Assembly (NCBI GenBank): GCA_910584235.1
Contig: CAJTZD010000012.1
Location: 31,485-95,484 of the forward strand
Reading direction: 5' to 3'
DNA: 64,000 nt
Source of the DNA: an uncultured Acetatifactor sp.
GTDB lineage: Bacteria; Bacillota; Clostridia; Lachnospirales; Lachnospiraceae
Part shown: piece after piece, positions 51,070-58,738 of the stretch
Layout of the letters: each line of letters opens with the position of its first letter
Position numbering within the stretch: the first letter of the stretch is position 1
Notes under the pieces: generated by a model
Seen by the model: only the letters and a program-made list of their open reading frames with translations
Told to the model about the DNA's origin: nothing
The model's database searches: none
Translations under genes and position numbers: made by a program

Positions 51070-51281
51070 ACAGATATCCCCCTGACGCTAAAATATTCCT
51101 TGATATCTTCGATAATATACTGTGTGCTCTGTGTATGAAGGATTTCATAATTAGGCACCAGAAAGCCCATGATGCAATTTGTATTTTTCATGTTTCTGTA
51201 TATTTGGGACGGACTCTGTTTCCAATGGTTTGCACATGCATGAATTATATATATAACAAATGAAAACGTCTCTTTATTCAT
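51066..51281 (-). CDS. DUF3791 family protein
   Basis: The 71-residue protein matches DUF3791: KETFSFVIYIIHACANHWKQ at the N-terminus and a later PNYEILHTQSTQYIIEDIKE, with the conserved YEILHTQ. I chose the ATG at 51281, with AAAGGAAAAGGG upstream. DUF3791 genes are commonly found directly upstream of DUF3990 genes, as here with an ATGA overlap. A toxin-antitoxin type of role has been an informal guess for such pairs; nothing in this sequence proves it. Confidence 0.8.
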   Translation of the reverse strand: MNKETFSFVIYIIHACANHWKQSPSQIYRNMKNTNCIMGFLVPNYEILHTQSTQYIIEDIKEYFSVRGISV

Positions 51282-51338
51282 AAGCCCTTTTCCTTTCAGT
51301 TCCAACATACCACTTCTTTCATACACCGAATCTTTGGC

Positions 51339-51701
51339 TTACACAGGTGTGCCTACCTCTATCAGATTTCCGTCAGGATCATAGAACCTTATCACCCTCT
51401 GCCCCCAGCTGTGGGTCATCAGACGATTCACGTATTTCACATCCGGATAAAGGCTTTCCAGCTTTTTGATGAATCCCTCAATATCGGACTCTTCAAAATA
51501 CAGTTCACAGGCGTTGTTTTCAGGAATGATGTCCCTGTCCAGAAAATTTCTCCATATTTTCTCGTCCTGGAGCGCCAGCCCCTCTGTCAGAACCATGTTT
51601 CCGTCATTGTCAACCACAAGGTCAAGCCCAAAAATATCATGATAGAACCGTCTGGATTTCTCTATATCTTTCACTACAATCAGTACATTCTTCAGTTTCA
51701 T
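51339..51701 (-). CDS. VOC (glyoxalase/bleomycin resistance) superfamily protein
   Basis: The 120-residue protein has two beta-alpha-beta-beta-beta modules: MKLKNVLIVVKDIEKSRRFY at the start, FGLDLVVDNDGNMVLTEGL near residues 24-42, then a later FYDPDGNLIEVG near 105-116. These are the classic VOC beginning and end. The metal site and substrate cannot be assigned. I chose the ATG at 51701, with GGGAGGAAAA upstream. It is an accessory gene with no operon partner. Confidence 0.88.
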   Translation of the reverse strand: MKLKNVLIVVKDIEKSRRFYHDIFGLDLVVDNDGNMVLTEGLALQDEKIWRNFLDRDIIPENNACELYFEESDIEGFIKKLESLYPDVKYVNRLMTHSWGQRVIRFYDPDGNLIEVGTPV

Positions 51702-51837
51702 CGTTTTCCTCCCAATTTCCTGTCTTATCTTTCCCCAAAGCCATGAGAGCCATCGCATCAATCCGATGATAGCGATGGCTCTTTATCCTCTGCAAATAGC
51801 AAAAAGCTTATATTAATTATAGGAAGCCTGCGCTCCC

Positions 51838-52506
51838 CTAACACTTAATCTCCAGATACCCCAAAAGCTTGGACATATCGTACTCCTCCAGCACGCCTAA
51901 GTTGGAGTCATAGTACTTCCCGTCGAAATGCACCAGGTAATGGCAGTACCGCCCCATTTTCTCCATCATGATGCAGCACTTGGGCAGCACGGTGTTCCGG
52001 CCCTCCGTATAGTTGATGACATCAGAGTGGTCAATCCCGTAATAATTCAGGGCGGATATCATCATGCCCATGGTGGCCTGCCATTCCCTGCAGTCCATGA
52101 CGCTGATCACCTCGGCGATGGTCACGCCCGCCAGCATGGCCACGCAGGACTGGCCGCAGAGTCCGTCCTCGGGCTGAATGATGACCTGCATGCTGTCAAC
52201 CCTGCGGATGGGATTCTCGAAGCTGTAGGGGCTGTTCTGGTCCATGCGGATCAAAGAACCCGTAATATGGAGCAGGATCTTGTGGGGCACGCCCAGCTCC
52301 ACGCTCACGGCGTCCTCGTCCCCGATATGGATTTCGTAATTGCCTTTTTCCTGGGGAAGCAGCTCACAGTCGATGACCTGATTGTCCAGCACCACCTCTG
52401 CCTGGATCACGTCTCTCTGCTTACAGACCTCCCACACATTGAAAGGAATCCGAATCATATAGCCCTTTTCCTTTTTCTCTACCACCGACTGAAAGAAATA
52501 TCTCAT
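51838..52506 (-). CDS. DUF1905-like domain fused to a C39-like cysteine peptidase domain
   Basis: The 222-residue protein has an N-terminal part (about residues 1-92) that resembles DUF1905: MIRIPFNVWEVCKQRDVIQA, then ELLPQEKGNYEIHIGDEDAV and VELGVPHKILLHITG. The second half (about 108-222) looks like a papain/C39-type domain: QPEDGLCGQSCVAMLAGVTI with a candidate nucleophile Cys, and YCHYLVHFDGKYYDSNLG with a candidate His and Asp/Asn. There is no signal peptide or double-Gly exporter partner nearby, so it probably works in the cytoplasm. AGGT lies upstream of the ATG. Substrate unknown. Confidence 0.65.
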   Translation of the reverse strand: MRYFFQSVVEKKEKGYMIRIPFNVWEVCKQRDVIQAEVVLDNQVIDCELLPQEKGNYEIHIGDEDAVSVELGVPHKILLHITGSLIRMDQNSPYSFENPIRRVDSMQVIIQPEDGLCGQSCVAMLAGVTIAEVISVMDCREWQATMGMMISALNYYGIDHSDVINYTEGRNTVLPKCCIMMEKMGRYCHYLVHFDGKYYDSNLGVLEEYDMSKLLGYLEIKC

Positions 52507-52618
52507 AGCTTACCTCCATTCCCGTATTTTCCTATTCTGTTTCCTATCTGAATGCCATTATACCAAATTCCGCTTCCCTTTAAAACACTTTTTCAACATG
52601 TCAAAAAATTGACAATCT

Positions 52619-53485
52619 TTACACGCCGTGCCTGGCCTGGGAGGGTGATATCCCATACCGCTTCTTGAACAGCTTGCTGAAGTGGTACGCATCATCGTAT
52701 CCCACCTGGGCCGCCACCTCCTGGATACTGCCCGTATATCCGTTCTCCAGCAGCTCCATGGCTTTCTCCAGCCGGATATTGATCAGGTGGCGGATGGGCG
52801 CGCTGCCTGTCTCACTCTTGAAAATCCGTGAGATATAGAACGGGCTTAAGTACATATTCTCCGCAATCTGATCTAAGGATATCTTCTCGCTGTAGTGATC
52901 CTCAATGTAATTGACCACCTGCTCCACCACATATTTTTTGTTGGCGGACTCAAAGGCGCAGCCCTTGGGCCTTTCCATGGGCTCGCACTGCTCCCTGATG
53001 ATCAGCAGCAGCATCTGCACCAGGTAGGACTTCAGCATAAAGTACCGTCCCTGCCTGCGCACCGCGTTCTCCGCCTCCATGGAGGAGCAGAGCTTCAGAA
53101 GCCGCTGACGCAGCTCTCCCGCCGTATGCAAAATATAGTGCCCGCCCGGAAGCGGCAGGAAATTGTCCGGGCAGCCCGTGATTCGGATATTGGTAAAGCC
53201 CACAAAAAACTCCGTGGACGGCGTCTCCGCCTCCGGACAGCCCAATGCCTGGTGCCTCACCCCCGGATTCAGGATCATCAAGTCTCCCTCCTGCACCGGA
53301 TAGACGCTTTCCTCAATGCGGTATTTCCCCTCTCCGGAAAAGATATACGCCACCTCCAGATAATCATGGCTTCGATATTCTCCGGCATCCATGTTCTTCT
53401 GCCTGCTCCCTTTCCATATAAATAGGAAAGTAGGGTCCATTTCGTCAATGGATATCTGTCCCATCTGCTGCTTTTCCATGCCCAC
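52619..53485 (-). CDS. AraC-family transcriptional regulator
   Basis: The 288-residue protein has a cupin-type N-terminal domain (about 30-120; HDYLEVAYIFSGEGKYRIEE and EGDLMILNPGVRHQ) and a C-terminal AraC domain (about 185-288; SLDQIAENMYLSPFYISRIF, then QEVAAQVGYDDAYHFSKLFK and the end ISPSQARHGV). The start is probably the GTG at 53485, with GGGAG 6 nt upstream; an ATG two codons later is the alternative. It is divergent from an ABC exporter pair and is inferred to control it. Confidence 0.9.
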   Translation of the reverse strand: MGMEKQQMGQISIDEMDPTFLFIWKGSRQKNMDAGEYRSHDYLEVAYIFSGEGKYRIEESVYPVQEGDLMILNPGVRHQALGCPEAETPSTEFFVGFTNIRITGCPDNFLPLPGGHYILHTAGELRQRLLKLCSSMEAENAVRRQGRYFMLKSYLVQMLLLIIREQCEPMERPKGCAFESANKKYVVEQVVNYIEDHYSEKISLDQIAENMYLSPFYISRIFKSETGSAPIRHLINIRLEKAMELLENGYTGSIQEVAAQVGYDDAYHFSKLFKKRYGISPSQARHGV

Positions 53486-53743
53486 ACCTATCTCCCTATT
53501 CTTTATTCCCGCTGCGGAGCTTCTCTCGCAGGCCCCTTAAGCCACTTTTGCTGCCTGTCTCATTATTGTACCCTCTTTGGCCGGAAAAGTAAAACAGTTT
53601 TTCAATTTTTTACATCAAGGGTGCAAGATACTCCATTTCATTTTGCATCCAAAAAAGTAGAATGTACCATAAGCCCGCAAACAGGAATAGGGGCGGACGG
53701 AATGCAACAAAAACAAAACAGGCATTCCAGGGAGGTTATGCTT

Positions 53744-55519
53744 ATGACACCTATGAAATGGTTCTACGGCTTCTTGAAGAAGTACCGGAAACTGATGATC
53801 GGCGGCCTGATTCTGACCACCGTCATCGCGGCTTTGTCCATCGTCAATCCCTACATATCAGGCATTATGGTGGATGACGTCATCGTAGCAGGCAATTATG
53901 ACCTGCTGCCTAAGCTGATCGTATGTCTGGTGGCAATCACGCTGCTGACCTGCGTGCTGCGTTTTCTGTATCTGCTCATGTTCGAGACAGCCTCCCAGGG
54001 CGTCCTCTACGACATGCGCAGCACCGTGTACAAAAAGCTGCTGGAGGAGGACTTCAATTTCTACAGCAAGAAGCGCACGGGCGACCTGATGAGCCGCCAG
54101 ACGGGAGATATGGACGCCATCCGGCATTTTGTGGCAAGCATCATCTATTCCGTCTACCAGAACGTACTGCTGTTCGCTTTCGCTCTGGTGATGATCTTCA
54201 CAGTGAGCCCCAAGCTTGCCCTGTGCATGCTGGTGGTGCTGCCTTTCACGGCCATCTCCACCTTTAAGCAGTCCAAAGAGGTGAAGCCCGCTTTCCAGCG
54301 CAACCGCAACTGCTTTTCCTCCCTGAACGCTTTCGTCCAGGAGAACATCAGCGGCAACCGGGTGGTAAAGGCATTCGCCAAGGAAGAGTTTGAAAAAGGG
54401 AAATTCCAGGTTGAGAACGACCGGTTCCGGGACGCCCAGATAAAAGGTTCCAGGGTTTGGATGAAGTATGTGCCTGTCTTTGAAATCCTGGCCTACGCCC
54501 TTACCGTTGTGCTGATGCTCTACGGCGGATACATGGTCATCCAGGGGGAGGTCACCCTGGGCGATCTTGTCAAGGTCAACGGGTATCTGTGGATGCTGAA
54601 CTCCCCTCTGCGCATGGCCGGCTGGTGGGTAAATGATATCCAGAATTTCATTACATCCGTAGAGAAAATTTACGCTACCTACAGCGAGGAGCCCAAGGTG
54701 CGCACCCCCCGCTTCGCCCCGAAACCGGAGGAAGAGTTCGATTATTCCAGGGAAAAGCTGCGCGGGGAGGTAGAATTCAGGGATGTATCCTACAGGGCGG
54801 ACGACGAGGATATCGTAAAGGATATCAGCTTTAAGGTAGAGGCCGGACAGACCGTGGGCATCATCGGCTCCACCGGCTCCGGAAAATCCACGCTGATGAA
54901 TCTGCTGTGCCGCTTTTACGATGCCACCGCCGGCCAGGTGCTGGTAAACGGAACAGATGTCCGAGACCTGGATCTGTACAATCTGCGGGACAATATCGGC
55001 ATGGCCATGCAGGACGTGTTCCTCTTCTCCGACACCGTGGAGGGCAACATTGCCTACGGCAGGCCCGACTGCAGCTTCGATGAGGTGAAGAAAGCCGCTA
55101 TCATGGCGGATGCCAACCACTTCATCAACGCCATGCCCGATGGCTATGACACCATCGTGGGCGAGCGGGGCATGGGCCTGTCCGGCGGCCAGAAACAGAG
55201 GATTTCCCTGGCCAGGGCCCTTTTGAAAGATCCGTCCATCCTGATCCTGGACGACACCACCTCCGCCGTGGACATGGAGACCGAGAGTTATATCCAGAAT
55301 CAGTTGAAGAGCATCAAGGAGGGCTGCACCGTATTCATCATTGCCTACCGCATCTCTTCCATCAAGGATGCGGATCTGATACTGGTAATGGATGAGGGAC
55401 GCATCATTGAGCGGGGCACCCACAGCGAGCTGCTGGCAAAGGACGGCTACTATGCCAAGGCTTTCCGCAATCAGTACGGCGAGATTCCCCGGGAACTGCT
55501 GGATCGGCAAATCGCATAA
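53744..55519 (+). CDS. ABC exporter half-transporter, degenerate-site subunit
   Basis: The 591-residue protein has six membrane helices (about residues 1-310) and an ATPase domain (about 335-575). Walker A is GSTGSGKST, the signature LSGGQ and Walker B ILILDDTTSAVD, where the catalytic Glu is Asp. The H-loop reads IIAYRISSI, with Tyr replacing the essential His. So this subunit supplies a good signature but a weak ATP site. It pairs with the next gene, whose site is canonical. I chose the ATG at 53744, with GGGAGG 8 nt upstream. Heterodimers of this sort export drugs or peptides; the substrate is unknown. Confidence 0.93.
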   Translation: MTPMKWFYGFLKKYRKLMIGGLILTTVIAALSIVNPYISGIMVDDVIVAGNYDLLPKLIVCLVAITLLTCVLRFLYLLMFETASQGVLYDMRSTVYKKLLEEDFNFYSKKRTGDLMSRQTGDMDAIRHFVASIIYSVYQNVLLFAFALVMIFTVSPKLALCMLVVLPFTAISTFKQSKEVKPAFQRNRNCFSSLNAFVQENISGNRVVKAFAKEEFEKGKFQVENDRFRDAQIKGSRVWMKYVPVFEILAYALTVVLMLYGGYMVIQGEVTLGDLVKVNGYLWMLNSPLRMAGWWVNDIQNFITSVEKIYATYSEEPKVRTPRFAPKPEEEFDYSREKLRGEVEFRDVSYRADDEDIVKDISFKVEAGQTVGIIGSTGSGKSTLMNLLCRFYDATAGQVLVNGTDVRDLDLYNLRDNIGMAMQDVFLFSDTVEGNIAYGRPDCSFDEVKKAAIMADANHFINAMPDGYDTIVGERGMGLSGGQKQRISLARALLKDPSILILDDTTSAVDMETESYIQNQLKSIKEGCTVFIIAYRISSIKDADLILVMDEGRIIERGTHSELLAKDGYYAKAFRNQYGEIPRELLDRQIA

Positions 55520-55600
55520 ATCCGGCAGGGAAATATACGAAACAATCGGCATCCGCCCGGACGGGCGGATGCGCAGTATCAATAAGGGAGTGAAAAAATT

Positions 55601-57430
55601 ATGGCACGAAATCGATATGATATGGATGAGGTGTTGGAAGACAGTTTTGACATCAGTCAGTTAAAGCGTCTGGGAGCCTATGTCTCCCCTTACAAGACAA
55701 AAATGGCAACCGTCATCGTCCTGATGTTGAGCGCCTCCGCAGCCACTATGCTGGTGCCCATTTTCTTTCAGAGGATCATGGATATCTATATCCCCGAAAA
55801 GGATATGAGAGGGATCCTCACGGTCAGCCTGCTGACCCTGGCGGTAGCCGCCTATTCCGGCATCGCCATGCGCTTTAAGATCAAGATCATGAGTACGGTG
55901 GGGCAGAACATCATACACGCCCTCCGCACGGATATTTTCAACCACTTACAGGAGCTGCCATTCTCCTACTACGACGACAGGCCCCATGGCAAGATACAGG
56001 TGCGGGTGGTCAATTACGTAAACAGCTTAAGCGACCTTTTGAGCAACGGTATCGTGAATACCATCACGGATCTGTGCAACCTTTTCTTCATCATTTTCTT
56101 CATGCTCTTCTGTGATGCGAGACTGACCCTCGTCTGCCTCTGCGGCCTGCCGCTGTTGGCGCTGGTGATCGTCTTCATCAAAAAGAAGCAGAGAAAGGCC
56201 TGGCAGATCCAGTCCAACAAGCAGAGCAACCTGACCGCTTATATCGCCGAGAGCATCAACGGTATCCGGGTCACCCAGTCCTTTGTCCGGGAAAATGAGA
56301 ACAATCAGATCTTCAACAATTTAAGCGGCAATTACAAAAAAGCCTGGATGCATGCCGTGAAGTTCAACTTTACCTTAGGACCCAGCGTGGACATGATTTC
56401 CGTCATCACCACCTCTTTCGTCTACGTGCTGGGCATCCGCTGGATATTGGCTCCGGACGCCACACTGACGGTAGGTGTACTGATTGCTTTTACTTCCTAC
56501 ATCGGGCGCTTCTGGGCACCCATCAATACGCTGGCCAATTTCTACAACTCGCTGCTCACCGCCATCTCCTACCTGGAGCGCATCTTCGAGACCATCGATG
56601 AGCCTGTCCTGGTAAAGGACGCGGAGGGTGCCGTGGAAATGCCGCCTATCAGGGGCGAGGTGGAATTCAGGGATGTGTGCTTCAGCTATGAGGCGGGACA
56701 CCGGATCCTGGACGATATCAGCTTTACCGCAAAGCAGGGACAGACCTACGCTTTCGTAGGCCCCACCGGCGCCGGCAAGTCCACCATCGTGAACCTGATC
56801 TCCCGGTTCTACAACGTGGATTCCGGGCAGGTGCTCATAGACGGCACGGACATTTCGGCCGTGACCATCCGCTCCCTGCGGACCCAGATGGGCGTGATGA
56901 TGCAGGACAGCTTCATCTTCTCCGGCACCATCATGGACAACATCCGCTATGGCAATCTGGACGCCACCGATGAGCAGGTCATACAAGCTGCCAGGACCGT
57001 GTGCGCTCACGACTTCATCTCCCAGATGGAGAACGGCTACTACACGGAGGTAAACGAGCGGGGCAGCAGACTCTCCGCAGGCCAGCGTCAGCTGATCTCC
57101 TTTGCCAGAGCGCTGCTGGCTGATCCCAAGATCCTGATCCTGGACGAGGCCACCTCCAGCATCGACACGGAGACGGAGATTCTGCTGCAGAAAGGCTTAA
57201 ACGAGCTGTTAAAGGGGCGCACCTCCTTTATCATCGCACACAGACTTTCTACTATTAAGAATGCGGACTGCATCATGTACATCGACAAGGGCGGTATCCT
57301 GGAGCGGGGCACCCACGAGGAGCTGCTGGCCCAGAAAGGCGCTTACTACGAACTGTACATGTCACAGTACGATTTTCTGACGAAGGACGGCGCTTCAGGC
57401 AGCATTCCTCTGAGATTCGAGACCGCGTAA
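55601..57430 (+). CDS. ABC exporter half-transporter, canonical-site subunit
   Basis: The 609-residue partner has about 50 N-terminal residues, six membrane helices (about 35-320) and an ATPase domain (about 360-595). Walker A is GPTGAGKST, Walker B ILILDEATSSID with the catalytic Glu, and the H-loop IIAHRLSTIKN. Its signature is LSAGQ rather than LSGGQ. With the first subunit this gives one consensus site (this Walker set with the partner's LSGGQ) and one degenerate site, as in known heterodimeric exporters. The genes are 81 nt apart in one operon. Its last 18 nt or so are repeated 69 bp downstream. Confidence 0.95.
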   Translation: MARNRYDMDEVLEDSFDISQLKRLGAYVSPYKTKMATVIVLMLSASAATMLVPIFFQRIMDIYIPEKDMRGILTVSLLTLAVAAYSGIAMRFKIKIMSTVGQNIIHALRTDIFNHLQELPFSYYDDRPHGKIQVRVVNYVNSLSDLLSNGIVNTITDLCNLFFIIFFMLFCDARLTLVCLCGLPLLALVIVFIKKKQRKAWQIQSNKQSNLTAYIAESINGIRVTQSFVRENENNQIFNNLSGNYKKAWMHAVKFNFTLGPSVDMISVITTSFVYVLGIRWILAPDATLTVGVLIAFTSYIGRFWAPINTLANFYNSLLTAISYLERIFETIDEPVLVKDAEGAVEMPPIRGEVEFRDVCFSYEAGHRILDDISFTAKQGQTYAFVGPTGAGKSTIVNLISRFYNVDSGQVLIDGTDISAVTIRSLRTQMGVMMQDSFIFSGTIMDNIRYGNLDATDEQVIQAARTVCAHDFISQMENGYYTEVNERGSRLSAGQRQLISFARALLADPKILILDEATSSIDTETEILLQKGLNELLKGRTSFIIAHRLSTIKNADCIMYIDKGGILERGTHEELLAQKGAYYELYMSQYDFLTKDGASGSIPLRFETA

Positions 57431-57482
57431 AGGCAAGGAAGTGCCGGCCGGAAATCAGACGCTGCAGGCAGCATTCCTCTGA
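57396..57482. repeat. Direct repeat of the ABC gene 3' tail
   Basis: An 18-nt run (CAGGCAGCATTCCTCTGA) at 57396-57413, inside the end of the second exporter gene, recurs at 57465-57482 after the stop codon. Similarity continues past the exact part for about 15 nt. The downstream copy would encode the same tail motif followed by a different end, as if a second related gene had been deleted. Confidence 0.75.
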
Positions 57483-57507
57483 AACTTGAGAGCAAGACGA
57501 AAAAAAC

Positions 57508-57544
57508 ACAGCCGGAACCTGGATTTTGTCCCTGTTCCGGCTGT
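57508..57544 (+). terminator. Rho-independent terminator of the ABC exporter operon
   Basis: ACAGCCGGAAC pairs with GTTCCGGCTGT across a loop of 15 nt, then CTTTCT follows. It can also end the convergent LuxR-type gene. Confidence 0.75.
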
Positions 57545-57603
57545 CTTTCTGCGCGCTAATGTCCCCGGCGCTGCCATGCCTGTCAGTCCTATCCGAAAAA
57601 AGC

Positions 57604-58389
57604 CTACATCTTCCCGATTCGCTCAGCCAGGACCTCTCTGTCCGCGCACTGCATCTTCTCCAGGATATGGGTCATATGCTTCTTCACAGTCCCCTCCGCG
57701 ATGTACAGCTCCTTTCCGATCTCCCGGTTGCTCATGCCGCTTCCTGCCAGCCTGGCCACTTCGGACTCCCTGTCCGTAAGCCCCATGGCCCTGAGCCCAA
57801 AGTACACTCTCTGGCCGTCCGCCTCCGACTTTTCTGCCTCGCTGTCCTGGGGCTCCTCCATGTAGGAGATCAGCATCCGCTCCAGTCTGTACTTCACAGG
57901 CATCAGCAGGAGAATGAGAACCGCCGTAAACAGAATGTCGCCGCTCATCATTACCGTAAGGACAGAGACTACAGTGGCAAATATCTCCACATTTTCCAGC
58001 ATGGTTGCAGAAAACCCACCGGCAAGCATATCCATAATATTCATCAGGAATGTGATGATACAGGCTACCACAGCCGCTCTCTCCACACACTGAACCGCCC
58101 CCACAGACCTTTTCAGCTCCATTCTGGAGCATCCCTTCCCTTTCCTGGCAAAGGCTCTGGCTAATCCCCGGAAGAAATCCTTTTCCATTCCGGCCTGATA
58201 CAGAATCAGTACAATGATACAAAGCTGGAGCATAGGAACCCATGTGTCACAATAGCGGATAATTTCCCACACTCTGCGGGGTCCTCCATATATCCCCTGA
58301 CCCAAGTACAGAACCCAGACAATTCCCAGCGCTGACCACAACCCCCTGCATCTCATTATCTTCCTCAGTTTCTCCATAAAATTTTTCAT
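57604..58389 (-). CDS. Membrane-bound LuxR-type transcriptional regulator
   Basis: The 261-residue protein has four predicted membrane helices in its first 165 residues (for example YCDTWVPMLQLCIIVLILYQ near 45-65) and a C-terminal LuxR helix-turn-helix: LTDRESEVARLAGSGMSNRE, then IGKELYIAEGTVKKHMTHIL. It has no receiver domain, so signal input probably comes through the membrane part. I chose the ATG at 58389, with GGGAG 4 nt upstream; the longer frame upstream (about 79 codons) runs through the promoter. It is convergent with the ABC exporter operon and might sense or control export. Confidence 0.85.
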   Translation of the reverse strand: MKNFMEKLRKIMRCRGLWSALGIVWVLYLGQGIYGGPRRVWEIIRYCDTWVPMLQLCIIVLILYQAGMEKDFFRGLARAFARKGKGCSRMELKRSVGAVQCVERAAVVACIITFLMNIMDMLAGGFSATMLENVEIFATVVSVLTVMMSGDILFTAVLILLLMPVKYRLERMLISYMEEPQDSEAEKSEADGQRVYFGLRAMGLTDRESEVARLAGSGMSNREIGKELYIAEGTVKKHMTHILEKMQCADREVLAERIGKM

Positions 58390-58603
58390 CTCGCTCCCAC
58401 CTTTCCTTTTATTCCAGTTCCGCGTCTGCCCCGCCAACATCCGGACATTGACAGAGAATTTCCGGCCGCAAAAGGAATGCGTCCGTAAATCCTCTGGGGT
58501 ACCGGACGGGGCAGACGCTGTTTTCATTTTACCGGGCATGCCGGCCCCACCGTATCCGGCCTCCCCGAAACGGATTAGCGCACAACCATCTGCAGATACC
58601 CTC

Positions 58604-58633
58604 ATTTTACCGAAAGCACCCTGCATTTTGCAA
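58604..58633 (-). promoter_or_regulatory. Promoter of the membrane-bound LuxR-type gene
   Basis: TTGCAA and TAAAAT are separated by 18 nt on the minus strand. The leader to the start codon at 58389 is about 210 nt and holds no other gene. Three TGGGTGGTA copies lie just upstream. Confidence 0.5.
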
Positions 58634-58655
58634 GATGATTTCCCCTACCACCCAT

Positions 58656-58688
58656 GTAAAAAGTGGGTGGTATTCTTCTACCACCCAC
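58656..58688 (-). terminator. Rho-independent terminator of mgtE
   Basis: GTGGGTGGTA and TACCACCCAC form a perfect 10-bp stem with a 6-nt loop, followed on the minus strand by TTTTTAC. A third copy of the arm (TACCACCCA on the plus strand) lies at 58646-58654. Confidence 0.75.
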
Positions 58689-58738
58689 CGTCATTTCGCT
58701 ATTTATCAGCCTGTCCCGCTCCGGACAGTACCTTTATC

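Noticed and set aside
53858..55582. A 574-codon minus-strand frame over the first ABC exporter gene
   Set aside because: It is antisense to clear ABC motifs, has low-complexity His/Gly-rich sequence and no ribosome binding site.
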